From Myxococcales bacterium (GTDB lineage: Bacteria > Myxococcota_A > UBA9160 > SMWR01): DNA of 32,153 bases. The notes below the pieces were generated by a model. That model was not told where the DNA came from. It did not search any database and saw only the letters and a list, made by a program, of their open reading frames with translations. This document shows positions 22,904-31,650 of this stretch, one piece after another. The position numbers and the translations under genes are program-made. Within the stretch, counting starts at the first letter, position 1, and the number at the start of each line of letters is the position of its first letter. Location: assembly GCA_022561775.1 (NCBI GenBank), contig JADFQO010000031.1:1-32153 (forward strand). The letters run 5' to 3'.

Positions 22904-24882
22904 CAGCGAACCGCGCGGTTGAACCAAACTTCCATCGCAGACCCACCCAGCTGTTCCTTGATCCCCCAAGCGTCATTGACGGGCGCGATGATGTCGGGAC
23001 GGCCGTCGCCGTCGAAGTCGAGCACGGTAAGGCCGGTGTGCCGGGGATGATTGATCTCGATCGACCACGGAATCCACTCCTCGTCAGCGCGCTCGAACCA
23101 GATCAGGGAGTCCACGCGCATGTGACCCTTGGGAAGGGGTTGCGTGAGCTGGGGGAGAAATCCGCCCGCGACGACGTCGAGGTCACCGTCGCCATCGAAA
23201 TCCGCGGCCTCGGCCCGATGCGCACCGTATAGGGTACCGATTCGGTGTGCTTCGAATTGGTTTCCACCGCGGTTTTCGAGCCACATCACGCCCTGGTAGG
23301 GCTTGAACGCGAAACCGTCGTCGAGTGTGTCACCGTGAGCGAGCAGGAAGTCGATGTCGGAGTCGCCGTCTAGATCCACCGACTCGAGATTGCTGATCCC
23401 CCAATTGGGATGCGGCGCGCGATACAGGACGTGCTCCTGATAGCCCTTCCCTATTGCATCGCCGCCCGCCAGCGTCCCGTCGTTTTCCGTCACCTTCCCG
23501 TTGTTCCCCGTCGATACCGGATAGAATGCCGATACGATCTCGTATTGCTGCGCAAACGCAACCGCGAAACCGGGATCCATGTCTGGCTGCTGCGCCGGGA
23601 TCGAAACCACAGAGACCGCCCCGGCGCGCGAGAGAATCTTCTCCCTGCGAAAATCCAATGGACCGCCGGCCACGGTTTCGTTGCGCAGCAGGTAGATCCC
23701 CCCGCTTCGGCGCCATCCGAAAGAGGCCACGACGACATCGAGGTCGCCGTCGCGGTCGAGATCCATCGGGCGCGCGTCGGCTACTCGGCCAACCCCTTCG
23801 AGGATCGGCTCGAACGAGAAACTCCCATCGGGCAATTGCAGAGCGACGACCACTCGGCCCACCAGCGTGTCGGTCAACGCCAGATCGCCGAGATCGCTCA
23901 CGACCAGATCCGTGAGCCCATCTCCGTTGAGATCGCCGGGGACGGCGCGCACCGGATGGCCCGCGCTGCCGATCCGAAGCGGTCCCTTGGAGCGGGAGAT
24001 CAGCTGGACGCTGCCGTTGGCCATATTGACCGCGGAAAGGACGAAATCGCGGTCGCCAAACTGGCCCGCTTCGAGGCGCCCCACCGTGGCAACCGCCGGG
24101 CTGCCACCGGGATCCAGCGAGACGGAGCGCTTGCGAAAGCGAATCGGACCGGGCCCCTTTCGGGTAATGGATCGCGGCAACACGTAACTCTCAGGAGCCT
24201 GCGTCTCGTACCAGTCGGCGACTTCTCTCAGCGAGAACCCGATCGATGACCCGCCGAACTCGGGCGGCAATGAGTCCACGAGTTCCCGCATGACGACGAT
24301 CTGATCTCTCCACAGCTCGCGCGGCAGAATCTCGGGATCGGGAAAGAGATGACAGCGCGTACAGGCTTCGCGCACGCGGGCGTCGACATCCCTGGCGTGC
24401 TTGGAGAAGTTCGTACCCGATGCGCCGTAATACCCCGCGTAACGAACCTCGACGAAGTCGCCGATGCCGCCGGGGCTGCTGGCGGCGAAACCGACGCCAA
24501 CCCAGTCTCCGAAGGCCGGCCTCGTCGAGGAGCCATCTCCGTTGGTATCTCCGTGCGCAGAATCGTCTTTGGAGGAGGTCAGCACGATGGGGTTCTCCGC
24601 GGTGCCATTTGCGACGAGCGTCCCGAATACGATCAACTCCCGAGAGGCGGAGTCCGCCTTCACCACCACACCCGGTGACAGCGTCAGCGTCACGCCCTCG
24701 GAAACCCTGACGTCGTCGGTCAACAGGTAGGGGTTACCGGCTGGGTCCCAGATCGCATCGGATGTGATGGTGCCACCGACATGGGTGGGCGCGCGATCCC
24801 CGCATGCCGCGCTGAGCGCAGCCGCGATCGCGAAGCCCCCGACGAGCGCTCGACGACCGCGAAATCGGGTTGCCGGGATCAC
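22903..24882 (-). CDS. Lipoprotein: beta-helix segment, CxxCH heme motif and VCBS repeats
   Basis: 659 residues from GTG 24882, chosen because it precedes a lipoprotein signal (RRALVGGFAIAAALSAAC, lipid Cys26) with a GGGGA SD. Residues 35-150 resemble a right-handed beta-helix start unit (LTLSPGVVVKADS, LVANGTAENPIVLTSSKDD, FVEVRYAGYYG). Residues 173-177 are CTRCH, a c-type heme site followed by LFPDPEILPRELW. From 310 on there are at least five VCBS/FG-GAP calcium-loop repeats (DLNGDGLTD, DLDRDGDLD, DLDGDSDID, DFDGDGDLD, DFDGDGRPD). It should be membrane-anchored in the envelope, possibly surface-exposed, with one covalent heme. It follows the TPR lipoprotein by 52 bases and overlaps the receptor start, so it probably works with that receptor. 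Confidence 0.85.
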   Translation of the reverse strand: MIPATRFRGRRALVGGFAIAAALSAACGDRAPTHVGGTITSDAIWDPAGNPYLLTDDVRVSEGVTLTLSPGVVVKADSASRELIVFGTLVANGTAENPIVLTSSKDDSAHGDTNGDGSSTRPAFGDWVGVGFAASSPGGIGDFVEVRYAGYYGASGTNFSKHARDVDARVREACTRCHLFPDPEILPRELWRDQIVVMRELVDSLPPEFGGSSIGFSLREVADWYETQAPESYVLPRSITRKGPGPIRFRKRSVSLDPGGSPAVATVGRLEAGQFGDRDFVLSAVNMANGSVQLISRSKGPLRIGSAGHPVRAVPGDLNGDGLTDLVVSDLGDLALTDTLVGRVVVALQLPDGSFSFEPILEGVGRVADARPMDLDRDGDLDVVVASFGWRRSGGIYLLRNETVAGGPLDFRREKILSRAGAVSVVSIPAQQPDMDPGFAVAFAQQYEIVSAFYPVSTGNNGKVTENDGTLAGGDAIGKGYQEHVLYRAPHPNWGISNLESVDLDGDSDIDFLLAHGDTLDDGFAFKPYQGVMWLENRGGNQFEAHRIGTLYGAHRAEAADFDGDGDLDVVAGGFLPQLTQPLPKGHMRVDSLIWFERADEEWIPWSIEINHPRHTGLTVLDFDGDGRPDIIAPVNDAWGIKEQLGGSAMEVWFNRAVR

Positions 24883-24934
24883 GGGCGAATCCCCGGGGCG
24901 CGAGCTGGGCACGCCGCCACGCTCACGCGGCGGG

Positions 24935-27148
24935 CTATTCGGAAACCGCCGGGGCATCCCCGCCTTCGCCGCGTTGGGCGCGAAGCCCCTCGATCCAGGC
25001 CAGTGTTTCCTCGGCCTCTGGCGCTCGCAGCCAGCCGGCCCACCTCGCATAGTCGCGACTCGCCTCGAATTTCCCCTGCTCGGCGAGGATTCGCGCGAGT
25101 TCGATGGCGGCGCCCGCCTCGCGAGGATTTTCGGCGAGAACAGCCTCGAAACGCTCCTGTGCGTCCGCGGTTCGACTCGCGCCAAGCACCAGCTTCGCGG
25201 CGGCGAGGGCGGTAGCTGGATCCTCGGAGTCGAGTTCGGCCGCCCGGTCGTAGAGAGCCAGTGCTGCATCGACCTCGCCAGCCTGGGCCGAGAGCTCCGC
25301 GAGACCCACCAGTGCCTCAGCGTGCTTCGGGTCCAGCTCGAGGGCGAGATCGAACGCGTCACGAGCCTTCTTGGGCGACTTGCCTGCAGCGCTCAGCACT
25401 CGGCCGTTGAGTTCGTGGAACACGGCGGCCTCTGGATGCGCGCCGACCGCGCTGGCGATCCGCTTTCCCGCCTTGTCGTGCTCCGCCAGCTCAGCCAGGT
25501 AGGTGAGCAGCGCGCGCAGCGCCGCTGCGTTGACGGGATCCATGAGATCCACGTCCGACTCCTCGACGGTCTCCACCGCCGCAACGGCTCCATCCGGGCT
25601 GCCCTCGCCGAGCAGCGTCGCGTGTTCGGCCACCGCCGTCCCCGCGTGCTCGGGCGTGTTGGAGAGTCGCTTGAGACCCTCGCTGGCGACCCCGTAGCGG
25701 CGGGCTTTGTGGGCGACGCGAATCCCCACGATCATGCCATCGATGTTGCCCAGGTTGGCCTGCATATAGCGTTTAACCGCGTCGAGCGCGTCAGCGTGAT
25801 TGCCTCGCAGAGAGTAGAGCTCGGCCAGATCCAGCCCGGCTCTCGTGCGGCCGGGATCCGCCCGGACCGACTCGCGGTATTCGGAGATGGCGCGGATGAA
25901 GTCCCCGGTGCGCTCGGCGGCCTGGCCCGCGAGAAAGCGTGCCGCTGGATTGTTCGGCCAGAGCAGGATTCCGGCCTCGAGGGAGGCGAGCGCGCCAATG
26001 GGGTCGCCCTGAGCGAGGAGAATCCGCCCGATGATCAAGTCCCGGAGTTCGAGCAGTTCGAATTTCTCCACGACGCTGCGCGCTTTATCGAACTGCTCAG
26101 CCTGAACCAGCGTGTCCGCATACGCGAAGAGGAGAGACTCCGGGGGGTCGGGACTTATCTCGAGCGCGTGATCAAAGGCCTCGAGAGCCTTGTCGAATTG
26201 GTCGCGCCCCACGTAGAAATTGGCGAGCGTGAACCAGGAGCTCGTGGAGGGTCGCTCTTGGGCCTCCGCTCGCAGCAATCGCTCCTCTTCTTGGACTTCG
26301 CCAAACCTCTTCATCCGGTCGGCGAGCGCCCTGCGGAACACGCTGTTCCCACTTTCTTCGAACGCCTTCTCGAGGATCTCGATTGCGCGCTCCCGCTGAC
26401 CAATCATCTGATAGAAATTCGCGGTTTCTTGTACGACGAGCGGAAACACGGGGAACTGCTCGAGGCACTCCACGTACTGTGCTTCGGCGACCTCGGGCTC
26501 CCCCTTCTCGTGCGCAAAGAGACCACGCGCGATGCACAACATCGCCTGGATCGTCGGGTCCACCTCCTGGTCCGTGTTGTCGAGACGCTCACGCGCGTCC
26601 TCGATCGCTTGCTCCGCCTCGTCGATCTTCTGCATTGCGATCAGCGCCGTCACGCGGGGAACCAGTACGGGGAGGTTGTCGGGATCGATCTCGAATACCC
26701 GCTCGATGTCGGCGATCGCTTCCTCGTTGCGACCGGTCGCCTGGTAGGCCTCAATGCGAAGAACGAGCGCGCGAATGTTTTCGGGCTCGAGTTCGAGTAC
26801 TTCATCGATGACCGGGATGGAATCCGGAGCGGTGCGACTCTCCAGCATGGAGCGGGCCAACAGCATGCGCCCTTCGATCGCGTACTCGGGTGCTCGCGCG
26901 GCCACGCGAAGCGGCCAGACCGCGAGGCCCCCGTTTCCGGAGAGCAGCAGCGCCGACCCGAGCAGAAATTGAGCCTCCACGCGCGAGGGATCCCGATCGA
27001 CGAGCGTCCGCAGCTGATCGATCGTCACCGCGTAGCGCCCCTCCTCGTGGAGCTGGCGAATCTCGACCAGGGGGTCTTCTTCTTGGCCACACGCCAACCC
27101 GAGCAGGGTGATGCTGATCGCGAGGTAGTTTCGGTGGAAGGTACGCAA
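24935..27148 (-). CDS. TPR-repeat lipoprotein
   Basis: 737 residues. The TTG start at 27148 has a very good SD (AAAGGAG, 6 bases away). The signal peptide MRTFHRNYLAISITLLGLAC ends in a lipobox with Cys20. The rest is a string of about 15-18 tetratricopeptide-like helical repeats, shown by recurring patterns such as LGSALLLSGNGGLAVWPL, AISEYRESVRADPGRTRAGL, FDLALELDPKHAEALVGL and LYDRAAELDSEDPATAL. Such proteins are scaffolds for envelope protein complexes. It starts 18 bases after the membrane-fused SAM-binding protein and lies 52 bases before the heme/VCBS lipoprotein, consistent with one operon. No enzymatic domain is seen. Confidence 0.92.
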   Translation of the reverse strand: MRTFHRNYLAISITLLGLACGQEEDPLVEIRQLHEEGRYAVTIDQLRTLVDRDPSRVEAQFLLGSALLLSGNGGLAVWPLRVAARAPEYAIEGRMLLARSMLESRTAPDSIPVIDEVLELEPENIRALVLRIEAYQATGRNEEAIADIERVFEIDPDNLPVLVPRVTALIAMQKIDEAEQAIEDARERLDNTDQEVDPTIQAMLCIARGLFAHEKGEPEVAEAQYVECLEQFPVFPLVVQETANFYQMIGQRERAIEILEKAFEESGNSVFRRALADRMKRFGEVQEEERLLRAEAQERPSTSSWFTLANFYVGRDQFDKALEAFDHALEISPDPPESLLFAYADTLVQAEQFDKARSVVEKFELLELRDLIIGRILLAQGDPIGALASLEAGILLWPNNPAARFLAGQAAERTGDFIRAISEYRESVRADPGRTRAGLDLAELYSLRGNHADALDAVKRYMQANLGNIDGMIVGIRVAHKARRYGVASEGLKRLSNTPEHAGTAVAEHATLLGEGSPDGAVAAVETVEESDVDLMDPVNAAALRALLTYLAELAEHDKAGKRIASAVGAHPEAAVFHELNGRVLSAAGKSPKKARDAFDLALELDPKHAEALVGLAELSAQAGEVDAALALYDRAAELDSEDPATALAAAKLVLGASRTADAQERFEAVLAENPREAGAAIELARILAEQGKFEASRDYARWAGWLRAPEAEETLAWIEGLRAQRGEGGDAPAVSE

Positions 27149-27166
27149 TGCGAACTCCTTTGATTG

Positions 27167-30124
27167 CTAACGCGCCAGCAAGCGAAGTGTGGGTGGCGTT
27201 GGCAGATCGACGATACCGGAAAGCGCAGTTCGGCTCATTCGCTCCGGGTCTTTGCGTCCCAAACTGCCCTCCGCCTGAGCGTTGAATTCGCGGTGAGGTA
27301 TTCCGACCTCGGTCTCGGCCCGAGTGCGCCGCCTCTCGCAGTCCGCTCCGCGGCAGCGATCCCAGATCTCGTCGAGGCGATCGCGGTCGAAGGGCACGAC
27401 GTGATGATAGTGGCGCCGAAACCGGCCCGTTAGGCGTTCGACCTCAGCGGCAGAATACGTTTTGCCCGCGTCGAGTTTCGCCCCGCCGAGCAGGGCCTTC
27501 AGCATCGCGAGGCTGTTGGGACTGAGGTATCTGTTGGCCCCGGCTCTCTTCCTCGACGCGGAAAGCGCGCCCTTCAGCGTCGGCGATTGCGGGTAGTGGA
27601 GCGACCAGAACGCGAAGAACGTCCCGCAGTGTTCATCCCGGTGGAAGCGGCAGCTCTCGAATGTGGCTGCCTCGACGAGTTCCTCGGAAAGCGGCGTTTC
27701 GCCTCTCGCGTGGAGGCGGAGCAGCGAGTTCTGCATCGCGATCCGCTCTTGCGCCCGACTTTGATGAGGCGCCAGCGATCCCCTGCGGCCTCGGAAGTAC
27801 GCGCGCGCCGCGCGGTCGCTCAAGATCGGATGGCGCAAGCTGTGGATCTCGCCTGGCTGCTCCACCGCGTGAATCGTTCCAAGCGGCAGCAGCTCGTGAG
27901 CGGCGAGCTGTGCAAAACTTTCGATCCCGACGCGCGCGAAACCCGCCGCGAAGTCGCTACGCGCGAAGCGCTCCTCGAGGGCCTCGATGTCGAGCGCCCG
28001 GTCCAGCCGGTTGAAGCCGAGCAGGAGCATGTCGGCGCCGAGCGTGTACCAGACCGAAACGTGGGGAAACACCGACCCGTAGGTGCGCAACACGAGCGCC
28101 ACGACCGCGGAGTCGGATTCATAGGTGTGGAACCACTGCGCGTAGACACCGCCTGGAGCGAGGCGCTCCCGTGCAGCCTCGAGAAACTCGCGGCTGTAGA
28201 GCATCTCGACGCCGATCACCCACGGGTTGCTCGGCTCTGAAATGATGACGTCGTACACCTCTCGGCTCCGGAGCAGCGCCCGGTAGGCGTCGCCGCGGTG
28301 GATCGAAACCTTGGGGTTCTTCGAGGCGCCGAGGTTTCCGTTGTCGAAGTAGTGCGCCGCTTCGATCACTCCGTGCGAGATTTCGGCCACGGTCACGGCT
28401 CGCGTATCGTCGAGGGATGCGAGCTCCCCCGTCGTAACGCCGGTTCCGTAGCCGATCACGAAGCAGTTTTCGTGACTCTCGGCCATCAGAGCTGGAATCA
28501 GCGCAGTCAGCGCCATGGTCGGGTAGTCGCTCAACAGCGCGCCATCTGATTTGCCGTTGACCAGGAGGCTCCGGTTCTCCGCCAATCCGTCTGGATCGAC
28601 CACGGTCACCGTGCTCGTCGGTCCATCGTTGTAGGACACCACCTCTCCGATGTCTCGTTCGGCGAAGAGTCTCTCGGGCCCGAGGAAACTGAGCGGCCCT
28701 TCATTGCGAGCGCGGAAGAGCCCCGCGGAAAGTTTTTCGGGGGACCACGCAGGCAGCAGCGCGATCGCCCCGAGTGTGGGAATCAAGACGACCAGGACGG
28801 CGAACCTGACCGGAACGGCAAACCGCGGCAGTGGCCGCAGCACGAGGACGGTCAGGATCGAAGCGCCCACCGCAAGTGCCACCATGGCGATTCGATAGAT
28901 GTGGTGAAGGTCGAGCCAAAAGAGCAACAGGTAGCCGCCAAACAGCGCCCCGAGGAGAGATCCAAAGGTGTTCCACGCGTAGAGCCGACCTGCGACAGAC
29001 CCCAGCTCGCGCACTTCGCGCCGCAGTTCGTGGAAGAGCAGAGGAAGCAGGGCTCCCGAGAGGCCGATTGGGACGAATAGCACGAGAAACACCGCTTCGA
29101 AGTTGAGCAGATGATAGGCGTAGAAAGCCTCGTCGATCGGATAGAACACGACGCGAATCACGTGCGCCCAATAGCCGGCGTCTTCCATCGCCAGATAGAG
29201 GGGAAACAGCAGAAGGACCAGCAGCCATTGGGAGCCGACCACGAGGCCGCGGGGAATGCGTCCGATCGCCGACACGGTGAGGCTCCCGAGCGCGATACAC
29301 GCCACGAAGACCGCCACGATCGAAGCGAAGGTAAACTGCGAGGCGCCGAACGCGAGCGCGCCGATGCGGTTGAAGGTCGTCTGGAGCGCCATCATCGCGA
29401 AGCCCGCCAACAGCGAGACGCTCGCCCAGGCGGCGAATTTCGCGACCGGCTCGGCCGTGGAGGGTGCCGTCACGTCGAGTTCGATGCTCGCGGTGTGGCT
29501 GTCGAGCTGCGCGAAAATCGCCGCTGCGACGAGGTTCACACATCCCATCGCGTAGACGACCCCGTCGAGGCCCAGCCATGGGACCAGGAAGAAGCCCCCC
29601 GCCAGCGCTCCGACAAAGGCCCCGGTCGTGTTTAAGCCATACACCCATGAGTGTACACGAGTTGCGTGCTCGAGGTCGCCCGCGAGGGCCAGCGTGAGGA
29701 TCGGGATCGTGCCGCCCATCAGCACCGTCGGCGGACCGATTAGCAGCGCTGAGAGACCGACATCGAACGCGAATCCGAGGCCCGCATTGCCGTGTGGAAC
29801 GAACAGCGAGATTTGCTGGAAGACACCAAATAGAGTCGGAAACAGCAGGGCGTAGAGTCCGATCCCGGCCTCGACGAGCGCGTAGAAGTAGAGGAGCCGC
29901 GCGCCGCGCGAACGCAGACGGGAGCGCTCCACCAGCCAGCGCGAGATCCGGCCGAAGAGCGCGTAACCCAGCGATAGCCCACCGAGGAAGATCGCCAGCA
30001 CGGCCGCCGTGGCCTCGCCATGCGATCCGAGGAGCACGGCCAGATACTTCTGCCAGGCCACCTCGTAGACGAGACCCGCAAACCCGGTCAGCACGGTGAG
30101 CAGCAAGGCCGCGAGGCGAATCAT
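27167..30124 (-). CDS. Membrane-fused spermidine-synthase-like (SAM-binding) protein
   Basis: 985 residues. The first about 490 residues are a multi-pass membrane domain (about 12-14 helices, starting MIRLAALLLTVLTGFAGLVY). The next part has a spermidine-synthase/methyltransferase fold: the GYGTGVTTG loop near 555, an acidic strand end AEISHGVIEAA, and DVIISEPSNPW near 623. The last about 240 residues are helical and hydrophilic. In true spermidine synthases the position of SEPSNPW carries the catalytic Asp (pattern DxxDP); here it is Glu/Ser, so aminopropyl transfer is doubtful and another SAM or dcSAM chemistry is likely. These fused proteins are widespread but uncharacterised. The operon context suggests a role at the envelope. 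Confidence 0.88.
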   Translation of the reverse strand: MIRLAALLLTVLTGFAGLVYEVAWQKYLAVLLGSHGEATAAVLAIFLGGLSLGYALFGRISRWLVERSRLRSRGARLLYFYALVEAGIGLYALLFPTLFGVFQQISLFVPHGNAGLGFAFDVGLSALLIGPPTVLMGGTIPILTLALAGDLEHATRVHSWVYGLNTTGAFVGALAGGFFLVPWLGLDGVVYAMGCVNLVAAAIFAQLDSHTASIELDVTAPSTAEPVAKFAAWASVSLLAGFAMMALQTTFNRIGALAFGASQFTFASIVAVFVACIALGSLTVSAIGRIPRGLVVGSQWLLVLLLFPLYLAMEDAGYWAHVIRVVFYPIDEAFYAYHLLNFEAVFLVLFVPIGLSGALLPLLFHELRREVRELGSVAGRLYAWNTFGSLLGALFGGYLLLFWLDLHHIYRIAMVALAVGASILTVLVLRPLPRFAVPVRFAVLVVLIPTLGAIALLPAWSPEKLSAGLFRARNEGPLSFLGPERLFAERDIGEVVSYNDGPTSTVTVVDPDGLAENRSLLVNGKSDGALLSDYPTMALTALIPALMAESHENCFVIGYGTGVTTGELASLDDTRAVTVAEISHGVIEAAHYFDNGNLGASKNPKVSIHRGDAYRALLRSREVYDVIISEPSNPWVIGVEMLYSREFLEAARERLAPGGVYAQWFHTYESDSAVVALVLRTYGSVFPHVSVWYTLGADMLLLGFNRLDRALDIEALEERFARSDFAAGFARVGIESFAQLAAHELLPLGTIHAVEQPGEIHSLRHPILSDRAARAYFRGRRGSLAPHQSRAQERIAMQNSLLRLHARGETPLSEELVEAATFESCRFHRDEHCGTFFAFWSLHYPQSPTLKGALSASRKRAGANRYLSPNSLAMLKALLGGAKLDAGKTYSAAEVERLTGRFRRHYHHVVPFDRDRLDEIWDRCRGADCERRRTRAETEVGIPHREFNAQAEGSLGRKDPERMSRTALSGIVDLPTPPTLRLLAR

Positions 30125-30171
30125 CGCTCTCGTTTACCCACCCGAAATTCGCCAATTGGGGCTACAGCCCA

Positions 30172-31383
30172 CTAGGGCTTTCCAGCGGCTGCCGGCTTGG
30201 GTTTCGCGGGCATTCGGATGCCCGGCGCCGGCGGCGCCTTCAGGATCCTCTGCCGAGTCTCCTCGGGGAGATCGTTCTCCTTCAGCCAGGCGTCGAAGCC
30301 CTGCGGATCTTTGCTCCGCCACCGGACGCCCACGCGAACCGACTGATTGTGGCGCTCCGATTCGTCGTCGAACCGTCGCGCCCACGCCAGCGCCGTGTCG
30401 GGTGCTGTCGGCAAGAGCCTCTTGACGGCTTCCTTGATGGCGGGATCGAGTGCGGGGTTGGGGAGCATGGAGAGCAGCCACGGCTGGGCGGCCTCGGGGT
30501 CGATTTGGATCCAACTGCGGAAGCCGCTGGTAATCGCGTCGGCGCGCTCTTCCGCGCGGAGTCCGTCGCTGCTCATGGCCAGCAACCACTCGAAGGCGGC
30601 TGGACGGTCGTGATGCTGCACCCATCTCCGCGCGATCCCGGAAAGCGCCCCCTCGCTATAGGGGCGCGTGCGATGCGCGAGGAACCATTCCGCGGCGCGT
30701 ACCGGGTCGGAGCTGGCCACCATGTTTGCGACGTGGTGAAACATGCCCAGCTTCAATTGGTTGGGGGCGTCGTCGGGAAGAGCCTCGACCCAGCGCATGG
30801 CCCCGTCCCTTCCCTCGGTCATCACGACCTCGCCCGCGAGCAGGAAGTAGAGCCGGCCGCGCCGCTTCATGTCGGGGAAGTTGGCGATGTACTCGCTGAC
30901 ACCCTCCTTGTCGTCACTGCGCAGCCAGCCTTCGATCATGCTCCGCCGCCGCCCCGCCATGATCTCGAGATCCTCGATCTCCTCCACCAGGCGAACCACT
31001 GCGGGGGCGTCGTGGTAGGCCCAGGCGTAGATGGCCTGGTCGATCAACGTCGCTCGCCACTTCGTTGGCCCTGCGCTCGCCCACGCGTATGCGCCGGGCG
31101 CGTCGAAACGCGTCCACGCGATCATGACCAGCCGCACCTCCTCCGGCACGATCCCCATATTCCGGCCCTCGAGCACCTTCAGCAGTTCGGGTAGGTTTTC
31201 GGGGCCCAGATCCTCGAGGGAGCGGCTGATCAGGTAGGCACGCCGGAGCGGATTGAACTCGGCGAAGGCCTCGGCGAACGAAGGGCTGGGCTCGGAACCA
31301 CCCTGATCCGGGTCCGCGAGACGGGTGAGACCGACCGCCAAGGCAATGCTGAGGATCCAAAGGACTGCGATAACGGGTTTCAC
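30172..31383 (-). CDS. Exported or membrane-anchored helical-repeat protein, unknown function
   Basis: 403 residues from GTG 31383, with SD GGGGGGA just upstream. The N-terminus MKPVIAVLWILSIALAVGLTRL is a signal anchor or signal peptide. The rest is helical and made of degenerate repeats around the pattern (D)P-x2-A-x2-W: for example FDAPGAYAWASA, HDAPAVVRLVEE, SDPVRAAEWFLA, DRPAAFEWLLA, IDPEAAQPWLLS and APDTALAWARR. The C-terminal tail is Pro/Ala/Lys-rich. It is the promoter-proximal gene of a minus-strand operon leading to the TonB receptor, with 47 bases to the next gene. Similar repeats occur in uncharacterised exported proteins of planctomycetes and verrucomicrobia (recalled, not searched). 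Confidence 0.75.
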   Translation of the reverse strand: MKPVIAVLWILSIALAVGLTRLADPDQGGSEPSPSFAEAFAEFNPLRRAYLISRSLEDLGPENLPELLKVLEGRNMGIVPEEVRLVMIAWTRFDAPGAYAWASAGPTKWRATLIDQAIYAWAYHDAPAVVRLVEEIEDLEIMAGRRRSMIEGWLRSDDKEGVSEYIANFPDMKRRGRLYFLLAGEVVMTEGRDGAMRWVEALPDDAPNQLKLGMFHHVANMVASSDPVRAAEWFLAHRTRPYSEGALSGIARRWVQHHDRPAAFEWLLAMSSDGLRAEERADAITSGFRSWIQIDPEAAQPWLLSMLPNPALDPAIKEAVKRLLPTAPDTALAWARRFDDESERHNQSVRVGVRWRSKDPQGFDAWLKENDLPEETRQRILKAPPAPGIRMPAKPKPAAAGKP

Positions 31384-31474
31384 CCTATTTCCCCCCTGCG
31401 CACCTGCTCCAGCTCGGGGGGTCCGCTCACAGCGAATCAGCCCAGTAGCAAGACGCGAACCGTCTCGAGAAATT

Positions 31475-31499
31475 CCGAGCGGCTTAGTATACCGAGCGG
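31475..31499 (-). promoter_or_regulatory. Minus-strand -10 element between direct repeats: likely operator
   Basis: The minus-strand -10 TATACT (plus 31486-31491; 5 of 6 consensus) lies between two exact copies of CCGAGCGG (31475-31482 and 31492-31499, 17 bases apart). A protein bound to the repeats would cover the promoter of the five-gene operon (transcription start near 31480). No clear -35 was found. The rest of the intergenic region (31384-31650) shows no gene and no certain plus-strand promoter. Confidence 0.4.
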
Positions 31500-31650
31500 T
31501 TCAGCTGAATGCCTGGAATCGGGTGCAAAAACTCCGAAACTCCCGTATACACCATAGGCTCTGAGTGTTCAGATAAAGATCAGCGAAGGATAAGCTTCCG
31601 ATCAGGCGGCGCCGTCCGGTTCCGTTTACTCTTGGAGAAGTAGCAATCCG

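Noticed and set aside
23410-24249. 279-residue plus-strand open frame
   Set aside because: Antisense to the VCBS lipoprotein; composition is Arg/His-rich and no domain is visible.
24764-27163. 799-residue plus-strand open frame
   Set aside because: It lies antisense to the TPR lipoprotein and part of the VCBS lipoprotein. It has no SD, signal peptide or domain, and the opposite strand has clear repeats and a lipobox; high GC content keeps antisense frames open.
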